A stretch of 64,000 nt of DNA from Stenotrophomonas sp. 169 (GCF_014621775.1 NZ_CP061204.1:2872501-2936500), one strand, 5' to 3'; numbered from the stretch's first letter, positions 1-10,078 are shown. The notes: generated by a model not told the origin, from the sequence alone. Made by a program: numbers and translations.

Positions 1-1
1 A

Positions 2-412
2 CACCCCCTTCCCGCAGGCGCCGAACGCGCGTATCGCGTGCTGGTGGAACCCACCGACCTGCGGCTGCCCCGGTACTCACTGCCCTTGTTCATCACACCT
101 GCGGGGCCGACTGGCAAGGCGACCCTGCAGGCAGGCGTGCAACGTCGCACCGCGGACGCCTCCTGCCTGTATCTGCATAATGCGGACCTGCGCAGGGCGC
201 GGCTGGCCGATCTGGCTTTCGTTGATCGCGACGGCGGGATCCAGGTGTTGCAGTCCGGGCTGGCCGGCTATGTACTGCCCGGCGCCTCGGTGTGCTGGGA
301 CCTGCCACAGCGGGCTGACCACTATGCAGGCGGGCGGTTCCAGGCCCGACGCGATGGCGCCGATAGCGGGCTCCTTGCCGAGATTGCAGTGGCCGCCAGC
401 AGCGGGCTATAA
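2..412 (+). CDS. Fimbrial (usher-type) periplasmic chaperone, C-terminal part
   Basis: The frame is open at the left edge, so only the last 136 residues are visible. They look like the end of a PapD-like pilus chaperone of the Csu/spore-coat-U class: a YRVLVEP strand closing the first immunoglobulin-like domain, the segment SLPLFITP, then a second domain ending in GLAGYVLPG, which is typical of this family. Such chaperones hold pilin subunits in the periplasm and pass them to an outer-membrane usher. The usher and pilin genes would lie to the left, outside the window. The stop codon lies inside the presumed -10 box of rpsB, so the fimbrial and ribosomal units abut without a spacer. The assignment rests on short motifs and overall pattern. 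Confidence 0.72.
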   Translation, partial: HPLPAGAERAYRVLVEPTDLRLPRYSLPLFITPAGPTGKATLQAGVQRRTADASCLYLHNADLRRARLADLAFVDRDGGIQVLQSGLAGYVLPGASVCWDLPQRADHYAGGRFQARRDGADSGLLAEIAVAASSGL

Positions 413-413
413 T
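384..413 (+). promoter_or_regulatory. Promoter of rpsB-tsf
   Basis: A perfect TATAAT (408-413) is preceded, after 18 bp, by TTGCAG (384-389). The -10 box overlaps the chaperone stop codon. Transcription would start near 420, giving a leader of about 230 nt before rpsB. Confidence 0.6.
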
Positions 414-419
414 CCGCGG

Positions 420-649
420 ATTCCTGCCGCATCCGTGCGCGGGACATCGCCCACACCGGACGTCACCGGTGAATCCACACCCATCGTCCCGATCCGTGCC
501 GGGGTGCCCCGCAAGGGGTTCGGCCACGGAGACGATGGGGAAGCCCAACCCCGGAACCATTCATGCGCGCCCGCGCCGTCCCGCACACTTTCCGCGGGCG
601 TCCTCCAGGGGACATCGGTGCACGCAGGTTCCCTGTCAGGAGTAATGCA
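420..649 (+). promoter_or_regulatory. Structured rpsB leader, candidate S2 autoregulatory RNA
   Basis: The leader of about 230 nt can form an upstream hairpin (CACCGG at 454-459 with CCGGTG at 466-471) and a larger one closed by nine perfect pairs (CCCATCGTC at 480-488 with GACGATGGG at 531-539). Inside the latter, CCCC-GCAA-GGGG (507-518) is a helix capped by a GNRA-type tetraloop. In E. coli the rpsB leader is the target through which protein S2 represses rpsB-tsf. The length and folding potential suggest the same role here; this is inferred. Confidence 0.5.
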
Positions 650-1462
650 ATGCCCCAGATCACCATGCGCCAGATGCTTGAAGCCGGCGTCCATTTCGGC
701 CACCAGACCCGTTACTGGAACCCGAAAATGGCTCCGTACATCTTCGGTGCCCGCGGCAAGATCCACATCATCAACCTGGAAAAGACCGTCCCGCTGTTCA
801 ACGATGCGATGAACTTCATCTCCTCGATCGCACAGAAGCGCGGCATCATCCTGTTCCTGGGCACCAAGCGCAGCGCACGCGAGTCGATCCGCGAAGAAGC
901 CGAGCGTTGCGGCATGCCGTTCATGAACCAGCGTTGGCTGGGCGGCACCCTGACCAACTTCCGTACCGTGAAGCAGTCGGTTGCCCGCCTGAAGGAACTG
1001 GAAGCCGGTGAGAACGACGGCAGCTTCGAGAAGCTGGTCAAGCACGAAGTGCTGGGCCTGCGTCGCGAGCGCGACAAGCTGGAAGCCTCGCTGGGCGGCA
1101 TCAAGGACATGAACCGTCTGCCCGATGCGATCTTCGTCATCGATATCGGCCACGAAGACATCGCCATCAAGGAAGCCAAGAAGCTCGGCATCCCGGTGAT
1201 CGCCGTGGTTGATACCAACTACAACCCGGAACTGGTCGATTACGCCATCCCGGGCAACGACGATGCCATCCGCGCCGTGCAGCTGTACGCCCGCGCTGCG
1301 GCTGACTCCGTGCTGGAAGGCAAGGCGGCTGCCCCGCATTCGGCCACCGTGCGCGAAGAAGAGTTCGCCGACGCTGCCGCTGAAGGCGAAGAGGCCAAGC
1401 CGGCCCGTCGCGCTCCGGCCAAGAAGGCTGCCGAGAAGAAGTCGGGCGAAGCCCAGGCCTGA
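650..1462 (+). CDS. rpsB: 30S ribosomal protein S2
   Basis: Protein S2 of the small ribosomal subunit. The sequence opens [20 protein letters not shown] and continues with the conserved [11 protein letters not shown] and GGTLTNF segments, so the assignment is secure. The start is the ATG preceded by CAGGAG; an earlier in-frame extension lacks family similarity. At 270 residues it is about 30 longer than the E. coli protein; the extra part is an Ala/Lys/Glu-rich tail ([10 protein letters not shown]), a low-complexity extension likely to be flexible. It forms the usual operon with tsf, 124 bp downstream, separated by two hairpins. Confidence 0.98.
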   Translation: MPQITMRQMLEAGVHFGHQTRYWNPKMAPYIFGARGKIHIINLEKTVPLFNDAMNFISSIAQKRGIILFLGTKRSARESIREEAERCGMPFMNQRWLGGTLTNFRTVKQSVARLKELEAGENDGSFEKLVKHEVLGLRRERDKLEASLGGIKDMNRLPDAIFVIDIGHEDIAIKEAKKLGIPVIAVVDTNYNPELVDYAIPGNDDAIRAVQLYARAAADSVLEGKAAAPHSATVREEEFADAAAEGEEAKPARRAPAKKAAEKKSGEAQA

Positions 1463-1473
1463 TCCAGGCCCCC

Positions 1474-1560
1474 GGTGGGCGCCCTGCGCCCACCTCCCCT
1501 GCATGTCGCCACTGGCGGCTGACAGGGCCATGTCATACGGGCCGGCCATCATGCCGGCCC
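1474..1560 (+). promoter_or_regulatory. Two hairpins between rpsB and tsf
   Basis: GGTGGGCG (1474-1481) pairs perfectly with CGCCCACC (1487-1494), and GGGCCGGC (1539-1546) pairs perfectly with GCCGGCCC (1553-1560). Neither is followed by a true T run. They could act as partial attenuator or processing sites that set the S2 to EF-Ts ratio, as an intergenic attenuator does in E. coli; the function here is inferred. Confidence 0.5.
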
Positions 1561-1586
1561 AACCCCTTTCTTTCTGAGGAAATCCC

Positions 1587-2465
1587 ATGGAAATCACTGC
1601 TTCCCTGGTCAAGGAACTGCGCGAGCGCACCGGCGCCGGCATGATGGAGTGCAAGAAGGCGCTCGTCGAAAACAACGGCGACATCGAGCTGTCCATCGAA
1701 GCGCTGCGCAAGTCGGGTCTGGCCAAGGCCGACAAGAAGGCTGACCGCGTTGCGGCCGAAGGCATCATCCGCGCTGCACAGAACGGCGGCACCGCGGTGC
1801 TGGTCGAAATCAACTCCGAAACCGACTTCGTCGCCAAGGATGAGAACTTCACCAACTTCGCCGATTCGGTCGTTGCTGCCGCACTGTCCTCGGGCGCTGC
1901 CGACATCGCAACCCTGAACAACGTCAAGCTGGCGTCGGGCGAGACCATCAACGAGACCCGCGCTGCGGTGATCGCCAAGGTCGGTGAGAAGGTCGACGTG
2001 CGTCGTATCGTGCGCCTGGAAAGCACCCACAACGTGGCGGCCTACGTCCACGGTGGCCGCATCGGCGTGCTGGTGGAACTGGCCGGCGGCGACGCCGAGC
2101 TGGCCCGTGGCCTGGCCATGCACGTGGCAGCGATGAACCCGCCGCACAACAAGGCGGCCGATGTGCCGGCCGAGTTCGTTGCCAAGGAAAAGGAAATCGA
2201 GCTGGCCAAGATGACCGATAAGGACAAGGCCAAGCCGGCCGACATCCTCGAGAAGATCATCAGCGGCAAGATCGCCAAGATCGTCAACGAAGTGACCCTG
2301 TACGGCCAGCCGTACGTGCTGGACACCAACCAGTCGGTCGAGCAGGTACTGAAGGCCGCGGGCGCCGAAGTGATCGGCTTCCAGCGTCTGGCCGTCGGCG
2401 AAGGCATCGAGAAGGTGGTGGAAGACTACGCCGCCGAAGTGATGAAGCAGGCTGGCCTGGCCTGA
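1587..2465 (+). CDS. tsf: Elongation factor Ts
   Basis: EF-Ts, the guanine-nucleotide exchange factor that recycles EF-Tu from GDP to GTP. It opens with the UBA-like segment [20 protein letters not shown] followed by CKKAL, and carries the conserved TDFVA motif near residue 80. The 292 residues fit the family. The start ATG follows a CTGAGGAAA ribosome-binding site. It is the second gene of the rpsB operon and is followed at once by a strong intrinsic terminator, so the unit ends here. Confidence 0.98.
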   Translation: MEITASLVKELRERTGAGMMECKKALVENNGDIELSIEALRKSGLAKADKKADRVAAEGIIRAAQNGGTAVLVEINSETDFVAKDENFTNFADSVVAAALSSGAADIATLNNVKLASGETINETRAAVIAKVGEKVDVRRIVRLESTHNVAAYVHGGRIGVLVELAGGDAELARGLAMHVAAMNPPHNKAADVPAEFVAKEKEIELAKMTDKDKAKPADILEKIISGKIAKIVNEVTLYGQPYVLDTNQSVEQVLKAAGAEVIGFQRLAVGEGIEKVVEDYAAEVMKQAGLA

Positions 2466-2490
2466 TCGCCCGGTTGACCTGATTCACGGA

Positions 2491-2518
2491 AAAGCCGCGC
2501 TCTGCGCGGCTTTTTTTT
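2491..2518 (+). terminator. Intrinsic terminator of rpsB-tsf
   Basis: GCCGCG (2494-2499), loop CTCTG, CGCGGC (2505-2510), with A residues upstream that can extend the stem, then eight T. Confidence 0.92.
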
Positions 2519-2590
2519 GTTTCCCACGATGCCGGTCGCGTCCGCTATCGCCGCGCCATGCTTGGCAGGATCCTCGAACGCCGCTGCGCT

Positions 2591-2613
2591 CGCCGACCGT
2601 CGGTCGGCGCTAC
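2591..2613 (-). repeat. SMAG-type GTAG palindrome
   Basis: On the minus strand this reads GTAG followed by CGCCGACCG and its exact complement CGGTCGGCG around one central base. It is a single REP-like element between the tsf terminator and the HDOD-GGDEF gene. Confidence 0.8.
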
Positions 2614-2727
2614 CCACCGCGGCGCCTTTGCGTTATGTGGCGTTCGGACCGATACTCTTTCCAGGGGAGTTCGTAGGGTGCAAGGGGCATTACGCAGATC
2701 TGTGACGGAACCCCTCTCCCGCCACAT

Positions 2728-4284
2728 TTGAATGAACGACCCGATATGCCTCCTGAGCTGACAGCCGTCCTGGCGCTCTGCCGCAATCTTCCGTCGCCCC
2801 CCGGCATTGCCCTGCGCATCATCGAACTTGCCCAGGATCCCGAAGCGGACATCACCACCGCCGCCGACATCATCGCCATCGACATGGCGCTGAGTGCTCG
2901 CATGCTGCGCATCGCCAATTCGCCGCTGTATGCCAGCCGCCGCCGGATAGAAAATCTCGGCCAGGCGCTGACCATGCTGGGCCTGAACGCGACCATCAGC
3001 CTTGCCCTTGGATTCACCGTGACCCAGGGCCTGCTGGCCCGCGACAGCGGCAATGGCCATGACCTGCGCGAACGCGTCTGGCGTCGCAGCATCCTCAGTG
3101 CGCTGGCCGCCAGCCAGCTTGGCCAGGCCCGCGGCCTGCGCCGACTGGAAGAACTGATGCTGGCCGGCCTGCTGCAGGATATCGGCATCCTCGCCCTGCT
3201 GCAGTCACATGCGGATACCTACCCGCCGCTGCTGCGCGAGGCGGATGACAACGCCGCCCTGCTGGCCGCCGAGCGCACGCAGCTGCAGTGCACGCATGCG
3301 GACGTCGGCACATGGATGGCCGGCCAGTGGGACCTGCCGCGCTACCTTGCCGACTCCATCGCCCACAGCGAGGACGCCACGCTGTCCGACGACCATTTCC
3401 AGGCCTGTGTGCAGCTCTCCGGTACCGTGGCGGACATCTGGCTCGACACCGATCCTGACGCGGCCCGCGAGCGCGCCTTGGCGCAGGTACATGCGCGGCT
3501 TGGCCTGGACAGTGCGCAGTTCGACCAGGTGCTGGCAAAAATCAGCGAGGCGCTGCCGACCATCGCCAGCCTGTTCGACACCGCCCCCACCACGCCCACG
3601 CGCGTACAGCTGCTCATCGACCACGCACAGGAACTGGCCACGCTGCGCAACCTGCGTCAGCTGCAGGATGCCGAGCAGGCCCGTCGCCGCGCTGATGAGT
3701 TCGAAGCGCGCGCCAAGCGGCTGACCGAGCAGGCGCACCGCGATGCACTGACCGGCGTCCTCAACCGCCGCCAGCTGGAAGCCGTGCTGGAGCAGGAATT
3801 CCTGCGCGCGACGCGGCACGGCTGGCCGCTGTCTGTGGCCTTCATCGACCTGGACGATTTCAAGAAGATCAACGACGCGCATGGTCACCTGACCGGCGAC
3901 GAAGTGCTGCGCGAGTTCGCCGGCAACCTGCAGGGCAAGCTGCGCACCAGCGATACGGTCGCGCGCTTTGGTGGCGAAGAGTTCGTCGCGCTGCTGCCGA
4001 ATACCACCGAATCGGTCGCGCTGGATGTGATCCGCCGTGTACTGGCCAGCATCGTCATCACGCCGATGGCCATGAGCGAAGGCGGCCCACTGTTCGTCAC
4101 GTTCTCCGCCGGCGTCGCGACCCAAGGGGGCTACGAGCGTTTCGCCGATGTGCAGGACCTGCTGCGCGCTGCCGATGACGTGCTGTACCGCTCCAAGAAC
4201 CTGGGCCGCAACCGCGTCATCGCCCGCTCGCCCAGCGACGAGCCGTTCACCCGGGCCACGATGGAAAGCGGCAGCGCGGCCTGA
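2728..4284 (+). CDS. HDOD-GGDEF regulator (predicted diguanylate cyclase)
   Basis: A cytoplasmic two-domain signalling protein of 518 residues. The first ~215 residues (from [18 protein letters not shown]) match an HDOD domain, the catalytically silent relative of HD phosphohydrolases used in signalling. A helical, charged linker around 300-335 leads to a GGDEF domain starting [10 protein letters not shown]. The active-site signature is GGEEF at residues 415-419, and [10 protein letters not shown] is intact, so synthesis of c-di-GMP from GTP is expected. The start is uncertain: a TTG is used here, but an ATG 18 bp downstream (2746) gives almost the same protein, and neither has a clear ribosome-binding site. 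It stands alone between two housekeeping operons. Confidence 0.9.
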   Translation: MNERPDMPPELTAVLALCRNLPSPPGIALRIIELAQDPEADITTAADIIAIDMALSARMLRIANSPLYASRRRIENLGQALTMLGLNATISLALGFTVTQGLLARDSGNGHDLRERVWRRSILSALAASQLGQARGLRRLEELMLAGLLQDIGILALLQSHADTYPPLLREADDNAALLAAERTQLQCTHADVGTWMAGQWDLPRYLADSIAHSEDATLSDDHFQACVQLSGTVADIWLDTDPDAARERALAQVHARLGLDSAQFDQVLAKISEALPTIASLFDTAPTTPTRVQLLIDHAQELATLRNLRQLQDAEQARRRADEFEARAKRLTEQAHRDALTGVLNRRQLEAVLEQEFLRATRHGWPLSVAFIDLDDFKKINDAHGHLTGDEVLREFAGNLQGKLRTSDTVARFGGEEFVALLPNTTESVALDVIRRVLASIVITPMAMSEGGPLFVTFSAGVATQGGYERFADVQDLLRAADDVLYRSKNLGRNRVIARSPSDEPFTRATMESGSAA

Positions 4285-4368
4285 ACCCAGGCTCGCCAGC
4301 ACACCGCCCTGGCGGCGCTGCACATGCCGCAGTGCACGAAAAGACTACAGCGGGGGCCCGCTTGCCAG

Positions 4369-4374
4369 TAGAAT
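4369..4374 (+). promoter_or_regulatory. Candidate -10 box for pyrH
   Basis: TAGAAT lies 31 bp before the pyrH start codon. No convincing -35 box is visible at the expected distance. Confidence 0.35.
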
Positions 4375-4405
4375 CTGCCGGGAATTCACGCATACCGAGG
4401 CCCCC

Positions 4406-5140
4406 ATGTCCAAGCTCACCTATCGCCGCATCCTGTTGAAACTTTCCGGGGAGGCGCTGATGGGAGACGAGGACTACGGCATCGACCCCAAGGTCATCAA
4501 CCGCCTCGCCCGTGAAGTCATCGAAGCGCAGCAGGCGGGCGCGGAGATCGCCCTGGTCATCGGCGGCGGCAACATCTTCCGCGGCGCCGGCCTGGCAGCG
4601 GGCGGCATGGACCGGGTAACCGGCGACCAGATGGGCATGCTGGCCACGGTGATCAACGCCCTGGCGATGCAGGATGCGCTCGAGAAAGTCGGCGCCAAGG
4701 CGCGGGTGATGAGCGCGATCAAGATCAACGACGTGTGCGAGGACTACATCCGCCGCCGCGCCATCCGGCACCTGGAAAAGGGCCGTCTGGTGATTTTCGC
4801 CGCCGGCGTGGGCAGCCCCTTCTTCACCACCGATTCGGGTGCCGCCCTGCGCGCCATCGAGATCGGTGCCGACCTGCTGCTGAAGGCCACCAAGGTCGAT
4901 GGCGTCTACGACAAAGACCCGAACAAGTACGACGACGCCGTGCGCTTCGACAGCCTGACCTACGACGATGTCATCACCCGCGGCCTGGAGGTGATGGACA
5001 CCGCCGCCTTCGCACTGGCGCGCGACAGCGACCTGCCGCTGCGCGTGTTCGACATGAGCCAGCCGGGCGAACTGCTGAAGATCCTGCACGGCGAGAACAT
5101 CGGCACCCTGGTGCGCGGCCGCAACACGCCGGCCAACTGA
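4406..5140 (+). CDS. pyrH: UMP kinase
   Basis: Phosphorylates UMP to UDP with ATP in pyrimidine nucleotide synthesis; the bacterial enzyme is a hexamer of the amino-acid-kinase fold. The sequence has the phosphate-binding [11 protein letters not shown] at the N-terminus, IGGGNIFRG, and the C-terminal [17 protein letters not shown]. Its 244 residues match the family. The ATG start follows CGAGG. It is the first gene of the pyrH-frr-uppS-cdsA-dxr-rseP-bamA cluster, the standard proteobacterial order. A new -10 box lies before frr, so the two may also be transcribed separately. Confidence 0.97.
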   Translation: MSKLTYRRILLKLSGEALMGDEDYGIDPKVINRLAREVIEAQQAGAEIALVIGGGNIFRGAGLAAGGMDRVTGDQMGMLATVINALAMQDALEKVGAKARVMSAIKINDVCEDYIRRRAIRHLEKGRLVIFAAGVGSPFFTTDSGAALRAIEIGADLLLKATKVDGVYDKDPNKYDDAVRFDSLTYDDVITRGLEVMDTAAFALARDSDLPLRVFDMSQPGELLKILHGENIGTLVRGRNTPAN

Positions 5141-5192
5141 GCGGCGGATGCACGAACGGGGCCGCACGGTCCCGGCTGGGGCCCTATTCGCC

Positions 5193-5198
5193 TATAAT
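5193..5198 (+). promoter_or_regulatory. -10 box of a frr promoter
   Basis: A perfect TATAAT lies 32 bp before the frr start. The -35 region is poor (GTCCCG or TCCCGG), so the promoter is likely but its strength is unclear. Confidence 0.5.
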
Positions 5199-5230
5199 CG
5201 CCCGATTCCAGTACTACCCAGGATCGGGCG

Positions 5231-5788
5231 ATGCTCAACGACATCAAGCAGAACGCGCGCGAGCGCATGACCAAGAGCATCGAAGCTCTGCGTCAAACCC
5301 TGACAGCCATCCGCACCGGCCGCGCCTCGCCGGCGCTGTTGAATGGCATTTCGGTGCTGGCCTACGGCACGCAGTCCCCGCTGGACAACGTGGCCTCCAT
5401 CAGCGTTTCTGAAGGCCGCTCGCTGGTGATCTCGGTGTTCGACAAAGGCCTCGTCGCCGCGGTCGAGAAGTCGATCTACGCGTCCGACCTGGGCCTGACC
5501 CCGACCGTGGTCGGCACCGTCATCCGCCTCAACCTGCCGCCGCTCACCGAAGAGCGCCGCAAGGAGCTGGCCAAGACCGTGGGCAAGGAAGGCGAAGAAA
5601 CCAAGGTTTCCATCCGCAACATCCGTCGTGATGCCAACCAGGAAGTGGCCAAGCTGCTCAAGGACAAGGAAATCACCGAGGACGACAAGAAGCGCGCCGA
5701 AGACGACATCCAGAAGCTGACCGACAACAGCATCAAGGACGTCGACAAGGTGGTTGCCGAGAAGGAAAAGGAACTGATGGCGGTCTGA
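5231..5788 (+). CDS. frr: Ribosome recycling factor
   Basis: RRF, which with EF-G splits the post-termination ribosome. It is 185 residues, exactly the family length. Conserved features include AIRTGRASPALL near residue 32, the hinge region, and the C-terminal helix DANQEVAKLLKDKEITEDD. The ATG follows a weak GGATCGGG site. The uppS start codon lies 5 bp after the stop codon, so the genes are co-transcribed. Confidence 0.97.
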   Translation: MLNDIKQNARERMTKSIEALRQTLTAIRTGRASPALLNGISVLAYGTQSPLDNVASISVSEGRSLVISVFDKGLVAAVEKSIYASDLGLTPTVVGTVIRLNLPPLTEERRKELAKTVGKEGEETKVSIRNIRRDANQEVAKLLKDKEITEDDKKRAEDDIQKLTDNSIKDVDKVVAEKEKELMAV

Positions 5789-5793
5789 AGCAG

Positions 5794-6561
5794 ATGCCTT
5801 CAGTCCCTCCACCGTTGCCAAGCGCGCTGCCGCGCCACGTTGCCGTCATCATGGATGGCAACGGGCGTTGGGCACAGCAGCGCCGCCGCCCGCGCATGAT
5901 CGGCCATCGCGCCGGCGCGCGCGCGGTCAACCGCACCATCGACCGTTGCCTGGAACTCGGTATTCCGGCGCTCACCCTGTTCGCGTTTTCCAGCGAGAAC
6001 TGGGGCCGCCCGGACGACGAAGTACAGTCATTGATGAAGCTGTTCCTGCACGCATTGGATCGCGAAGTGGACGAGCTGCATCGGCGCGGCGTGCGCGTGC
6101 GTTTCATCGGCGAGCGCGAGCGCTTCGGCGCTTCGCTGGTCAGCCGCATGCAGCTGGCCGAGCAACGCACCGCGGACAACCGTGCCATGACCCTGTGCAT
6201 CGCCGCCAGCTACGGTGGCCGCCAGGATATCGCACGGGCCGCGCGCATCCTGGCGCAGGAAGTGGCTGCCGGACGCCTGCTGCCGGAACAGATCGACGAG
6301 CATCTGCTCGGCACGCATGTCGCCCTGGCGGACATGCCGGCGCCGGACCTGTTCATCCGTACCGGCGGTGACACCCGCATCAGCAATTTCCTGCTCTGGC
6401 AGCTTGCCTACACCGAGCTGTGGTTCACCGACGTGCTGTGGCCGGATTTCGATGCCGACCAGCTGCAGCTTGCCCTGGACACCTATGCCAGCCGTGAGCG
6501 CCGCTTCGGGCTGACCAGCGCCCAGATCGCCGCTCTCGCCACCGAGACGTCCAGCCCATGA
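5794..6561 (+). CDS. uppS: Undecaprenyl diphosphate synthase
   Basis: A cis-prenyltransferase that extends farnesyl diphosphate with eight isopentenyl units to make the C55 carrier lipid for peptidoglycan and O-antigen. The catalytic MDGNGRWA motif places the key Asp at residue 21; FAFSSENW and the C-terminal RTGGDTRISNFLLWQ and ELWFTDVLWPDF motifs are intact. Length 255 fits. It overlaps cdsA by four bases (ATGA), indicating translational coupling. Together with dxr it places isoprenoid supply and use in one operon. Confidence 0.97.
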   Translation: MPSVPPPLPSALPRHVAVIMDGNGRWAQQRRRPRMIGHRAGARAVNRTIDRCLELGIPALTLFAFSSENWGRPDDEVQSLMKLFLHALDREVDELHRRGVRVRFIGERERFGASLVSRMQLAEQRTADNRAMTLCIAASYGGRQDIARAARILAQEVAAGRLLPEQIDEHLLGTHVALADMPAPDLFIRTGGDTRISNFLLWQLAYTELWFTDVLWPDFDADQLQLALDTYASRERRFGLTSAQIAALATETSSP

Positions 6562-7400
6562 CCAAGACCCGAGTCCTCGCCGCGCTGATCATGGCGCCGA
6601 CGGCCATTGCCGCCATCCTGCTGCTGCCCAGCCAGTGGCTCGCCGCTGCCGCCGCCGCGGTGTTCCTGATCGGCCTGTGGGAGTGGCTGAAGCTGGCCGG
6701 CGTGGAAGACACGCTGGCCCGCACCACCCTGCTGCTGCTCAACCTCGTGCTGATGGTGCTGGTGGTCTGGGACCGCGATGCGTCGCTGTTCCTGTTCCGC
6801 GTCGCCGCCCTGATCGGTGTCGGCTGGTGGCTGCTGGCCCTGCTGTGGCTGCGTTTCTTCAACTTCGGCGCGCAGCCGGACAGCCATGCGCGCGCCCTCA
6901 AGCTGCTCGCCGGCACGTTGGCGGTGCTGCCGGCCTGGGCCTCGCTGGTGCTGCTGCACGCCTCCAGTGACCAGGGCCACCTGTGGCTGCTGACCGCGCT
7001 GGCCGTGGTGTGGGCTGCCGACTCCGGGGCCTACTTCGCGGGCCGCACCTTCGGCAAGCACAAGCTGGCGCCGCGCATCAGCCCCAACAAGACCTGGGAA
7101 GGCCTGTTCGGCGGCCTGATCGCCGGTCTGATCGTCGCGACCGCCTTCGGCCTGGGCTTCGGCGTGGCCGACTGGACGCTGGTCACCGTGGCGCAGCTGC
7201 CGTGGCTGCTGCTGGTGACCACCGTGGCGGTGTTCGCCTCGGTGCTGGGCGACCTGTTCGAGAGCCTGCTCAAGCGCCACGCGGGCGCCAAGGACTCCGG
7301 CCACATCATCCCCGGCCATGGCGGCGTGCTGGACCGGGTTGACGGCGTGTTGGCCGCCCTGCCGGTGTTCGCCATCGGCAAGGAAATCTTCGGGCTCTGA
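6558..7400 (+). CDS. cdsA: Phosphatidate cytidylyltransferase
   Basis: An inner-membrane enzyme forming CDP-diacylglycerol from phosphatidate and CTP, the branch point of phospholipid synthesis. At least seven hydrophobic segments are visible. The family signature lies near the C-terminus: [20 protein letters not shown] followed by GVLDRVD. ADSGAYF and SPNKTWEG are also conserved. The protein has 280 residues. The start overlaps the uppS stop and dxr starts 2 bp after its end, so the block is tightly coupled. Confidence 0.96.
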   Translation: MTKTRVLAALIMAPTAIAAILLLPSQWLAAAAAAVFLIGLWEWLKLAGVEDTLARTTLLLLNLVLMVLVVWDRDASLFLFRVAALIGVGWWLLALLWLRFFNFGAQPDSHARALKLLAGTLAVLPAWASLVLLHASSDQGHLWLLTALAVVWAADSGAYFAGRTFGKHKLAPRISPNKTWEGLFGGLIAGLIVATAFGLGFGVADWTLVTVAQLPWLLLVTTVAVFASVLGDLFESLLKRHAGAKDSGHIIPGHGGVLDRVDGVLAALPVFAIGKEIFGL

Positions 7401-7402
7401 CC

Positions 7403-8593
7403 ATGCACGCCTCCCCTGCCCTGCGCCGTGTCGCCGTCTTCGGCGCCACCGGCTCCATCGGCGCCTCTGCGCTGGATGTCATCGCCCGTCACCCGGACCG
7501 GTTCCAGCCCACGGTGCTGGCGGCCGGCTCGCAGGTCGATGCGTTGCTGGCCCTGTGCCGCGCACATCGTCCCCTGCATGCGGTGATCGCCGATGAAGCG
7601 CTGTATGCACGCCTGCGCGACGGCCTGCGCGACGCCGGCCTGGCAACCACCGCCCACGCCGGCGATGCCGCCCTGGATGCACTGGCTGCCGGAGACACCT
7701 GCGATACGGTGATCGCCGCGATCGTTGGTGCGGCCGGGCTGTCGTCCACGCTGGCCGCCGCGCGGGCCGGCAAACGCATCCTGCTGGCCAACAAGGAATC
7801 GCTGGTGCTGGCCGGCGAACTGCTGATGCGCACCGCGCAGCAGGTAGACGCCGAGATCATCCCGATCGACAGCGAACATAGCGCCATCTTCCAGTGCCTG
7901 CGCTCGCGCGATGCCAGCCTGGACGGGGCCGGCGTGCGCCGCATCCTTCTGACCGCATCCGGGGGCCCCTTCCGTGGCCGCAGCCGCGCCGAGCTGGAGC
8001 AGGTCACCCCGGCGCAAGCCGTTGCCCACCCGAAATGGTCGATGGGCCCCAAGATTTCGGTCGATTCAGCCACCCTGATGAACAAGGGGCTGGAAGTCAT
8101 CGAAGCCCACCACCTGTTCGGGGTGCCCGCCGCGCGCATCGAGGTACTGGTGCATCCGCAGAGTCTGGTGCACTCGTTGGTGGAGTTCGTGGACGGGTCC
8201 ACGCTGGCGCAACTGGGCCTGCCGGACATGCGCACCACCCTGGCCGTGGGCCTGGGCTGGCCGCAGCGCATCGACGCCGGCGTTGGCGGGCTGGATCTGC
8301 TGCGCCAGGGTCGGCTGGACTTCGAAGCCCCCGATACCGACGCATTCCCGTGCCTGGCCTTGGCCTGGCACGCGATGCGGGCCGGCGGCACGGCGCCGGC
8401 GGTGCTGAACGCGGCCAATGAAGAGGCTGTTTCAGCGTTTCTTCAGGGAAGGGTAGGCTTTCTGGCCATTCCTGCCTTGGTGGATAACGCGCTCTCAACA
8501 CTCCCGGTCGAGCCTGCCGATACACTTGGCGGCCTGCTCGCCGCCGACCAGCGTGCCCGTTTGATCACCCGGACTGCCATCGAAGCCCTCTGA
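7403..8593 (+). CDS. dxr: 1-deoxy-D-xylulose 5-phosphate reductoisomerase
   Basis: Converts DXP to 2-C-methyl-D-erythritol 4-phosphate with NADPH, the first committed step of the MEP isoprenoid pathway. The N-terminal nucleotide-binding loop is [27 protein letters not shown], the flexible-loop region with SGGPFRGR, and [20 protein letters not shown] are the expected substrate- and metal-binding segments. Length 396 is normal. It sits between cdsA and rseP as in many gammaproteobacteria. Confidence 0.97.
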   Translation: MHASPALRRVAVFGATGSIGASALDVIARHPDRFQPTVLAAGSQVDALLALCRAHRPLHAVIADEALYARLRDGLRDAGLATTAHAGDAALDALAAGDTCDTVIAAIVGAAGLSSTLAAARAGKRILLANKESLVLAGELLMRTAQQVDAEIIPIDSEHSAIFQCLRSRDASLDGAGVRRILLTASGGPFRGRSRAELEQVTPAQAVAHPKWSMGPKISVDSATLMNKGLEVIEAHHLFGVPAARIEVLVHPQSLVHSLVEFVDGSTLAQLGLPDMRTTLAVGLGWPQRIDAGVGGLDLLRQGRLDFEAPDTDAFPCLALAWHAMRAGGTAPAVLNAANEEAVSAFLQGRVGFLAIPALVDNALSTLPVEPADTLGGLLAADQRARLITRTAIEAL

Positions 8594-8630
8594 ATGCCGC
8601 CCTGCCCTGCCGCCACCACTGCGCTCCCCC

Positions 8631-9989
8631 ATGACTGAGTTCCTCGGATCGGTGTGGTGGATGATCGTCAGCCTGGGCCTGCTCGTGACCATTCATGAGT
8701 TCGGGCACTACTGGGTTGCGCGCCGCTGCGGGGTCAAGGTGCTGCGCTTTTCCGTCGGCTTCGGCAAGCCGCTGTGGTCGCGCCGCGACCGCAATGGCAC
8801 CGAGTTCGCCATTGCCGCCATTCCGCTCGGCGGCTACGTGAAGATGCTTGATGAGCGTGAGGTGGAGGTCCATCCGCACGAGCGCGGCCAGGCCTTCAAC
8901 CATAAGACCGTCTGGCAGCGCATCGCGGTGGTCGCCGCCGGTCCGCTGGCCAACCTGCTGCTGTGCATGCTGCTGCTGTGGGCGATGTTCGTGATCGGCA
9001 AGCAGGACTATTCGGCCACGGTCGGCCGCGCCACCGGCATGGCCCAGGTGGCCGGGCTGCAGGGTGGCGAGCGTATCCTGTCGGTCGATGGACGCTCGGT
9101 CGCCACCGTCGGCGAGGCCAGCATGGCGCTGACCGCCGCCGCCATGGACCGTCATGACGTGACCCTCCAGGTGGTGGATGCGCAGGAACGTCGTCATCAG
9201 CGCACTCTGCCGCTGTCCCAGCTGCCGGCAGGCTTCGATGAACGCCGCGTCGCCCCGCTGGCCGGCATCAACTGGCAGTTCTGGCTGCAACCCGCGTTGG
9301 TGGACCGCCTGGTGGACGATTCCGCCGTGCGCGGCGTGCTGCAGCCGGGTGACCTGATCGTGGCCGTGGACGGCGAGCGGATAGACGCCGCCGACCAGGT
9401 CTATCCGGCCGTACAGGCGCTGGGTAAGCGCGGCGGCCCGGGCATGATCGACGTGCTGCGCGGTGGCGAGCGCCTGGCCCTGGAAGTCGAGCCACGACAA
9501 GGCCTGGACGGCAACAGACAGCCCGTATGGCAGCTCGGCATCGGTTTCAGCGAGGCCCACGCCCCGGTGTACGACACCGTGCTGAAGTACGGCCCGCTGG
9601 CCGCGGTGCCCGTGGCGATCAGCGAAACCGGGCGCATGGCCTCCGACTCCCTCGGGATGATGCGCCGCATCGTCACCGGCAATGCCTCGCTGCAGAACGT
9701 TTCCGGCCCCGTCACCATTGCCCGGGTGGCCAATGTTTCCGCGCAACGGGGGGTGGATTGGTTCCTTCAGTTCCTCGCCCTGCTGTCGCTCAGCCTGTGC
9801 ATCATCAACCTGCTGCCCATTCCCGTCTTGGACGGAGGGCACCTGCTGTATTACCTTATCGAGTTGGTCAAGGGCAGCCCGCTGAGCGAGCGTGCCATGG
9901 CGGCCGGCCAGTTTGTCGGTCTCGCGCTGCTGGCCGGGCTGATGGGATTGGCGTTCTACAACGACATCCTCGGCCTTGTCACGCGATGA
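8631..9989 (+). CDS. rseP: Site-2 zinc metalloprotease RseP
   Basis: An inner-membrane intramembrane protease that cleaves anti-sigma factors after a first periplasmic cut, releasing the envelope-stress sigma factor, and also removes signal-peptide remnants. HEFGH occupies residues 22-26 in the first membrane helix, the same numbering as in E. coli; the second metal motif is LDGGHLLYY near the C-terminus. Two PDZ-like regions lie between (around 130-200 and 220-290). The protein has 452 residues. bamA follows 89 bp later, linking stress signalling to outer-membrane assembly. Confidence 0.96.
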   Translation: MTEFLGSVWWMIVSLGLLVTIHEFGHYWVARRCGVKVLRFSVGFGKPLWSRRDRNGTEFAIAAIPLGGYVKMLDEREVEVHPHERGQAFNHKTVWQRIAVVAAGPLANLLLCMLLLWAMFVIGKQDYSATVGRATGMAQVAGLQGGERILSVDGRSVATVGEASMALTAAAMDRHDVTLQVVDAQERRHQRTLPLSQLPAGFDERRVAPLAGINWQFWLQPALVDRLVDDSAVRGVLQPGDLIVAVDGERIDAADQVYPAVQALGKRGGPGMIDVLRGGERLALEVEPRQGLDGNRQPVWQLGIGFSEAHAPVYDTVLKYGPLAAVPVAISETGRMASDSLGMMRRIVTGNASLQNVSGPVTIARVANVSAQRGVDWFLQFLALLSLSLCIINLLPIPVLDGGHLLYYLIELVKGSPLSERAMAAGQFVGLALLAGLMGLAFYNDILGLVTR

Positions 9990-10078
9990 ACATGGGCTCT
10001 GTAATGAACTTTTTCCTGCTGTCGCCGTCTACAACGTCGGCATTCCGCACTACGCAATCGACCTCTACCGGACGTGAC

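Noticed and set aside
407..2032. Long minus-strand open frame opposite rpsB and tsf
   Set aside because: High-GC shadow: stop codons are rare opposite GC-rich genes. It has no family-like motif, and both plus-strand genes are certain.
9527..10078. N-terminal extension of bamA to an upstream in-frame start
   Set aside because: It would overlap rseP widely and bury the signal peptide; the ATG at 10079 gives a normal exported protein.
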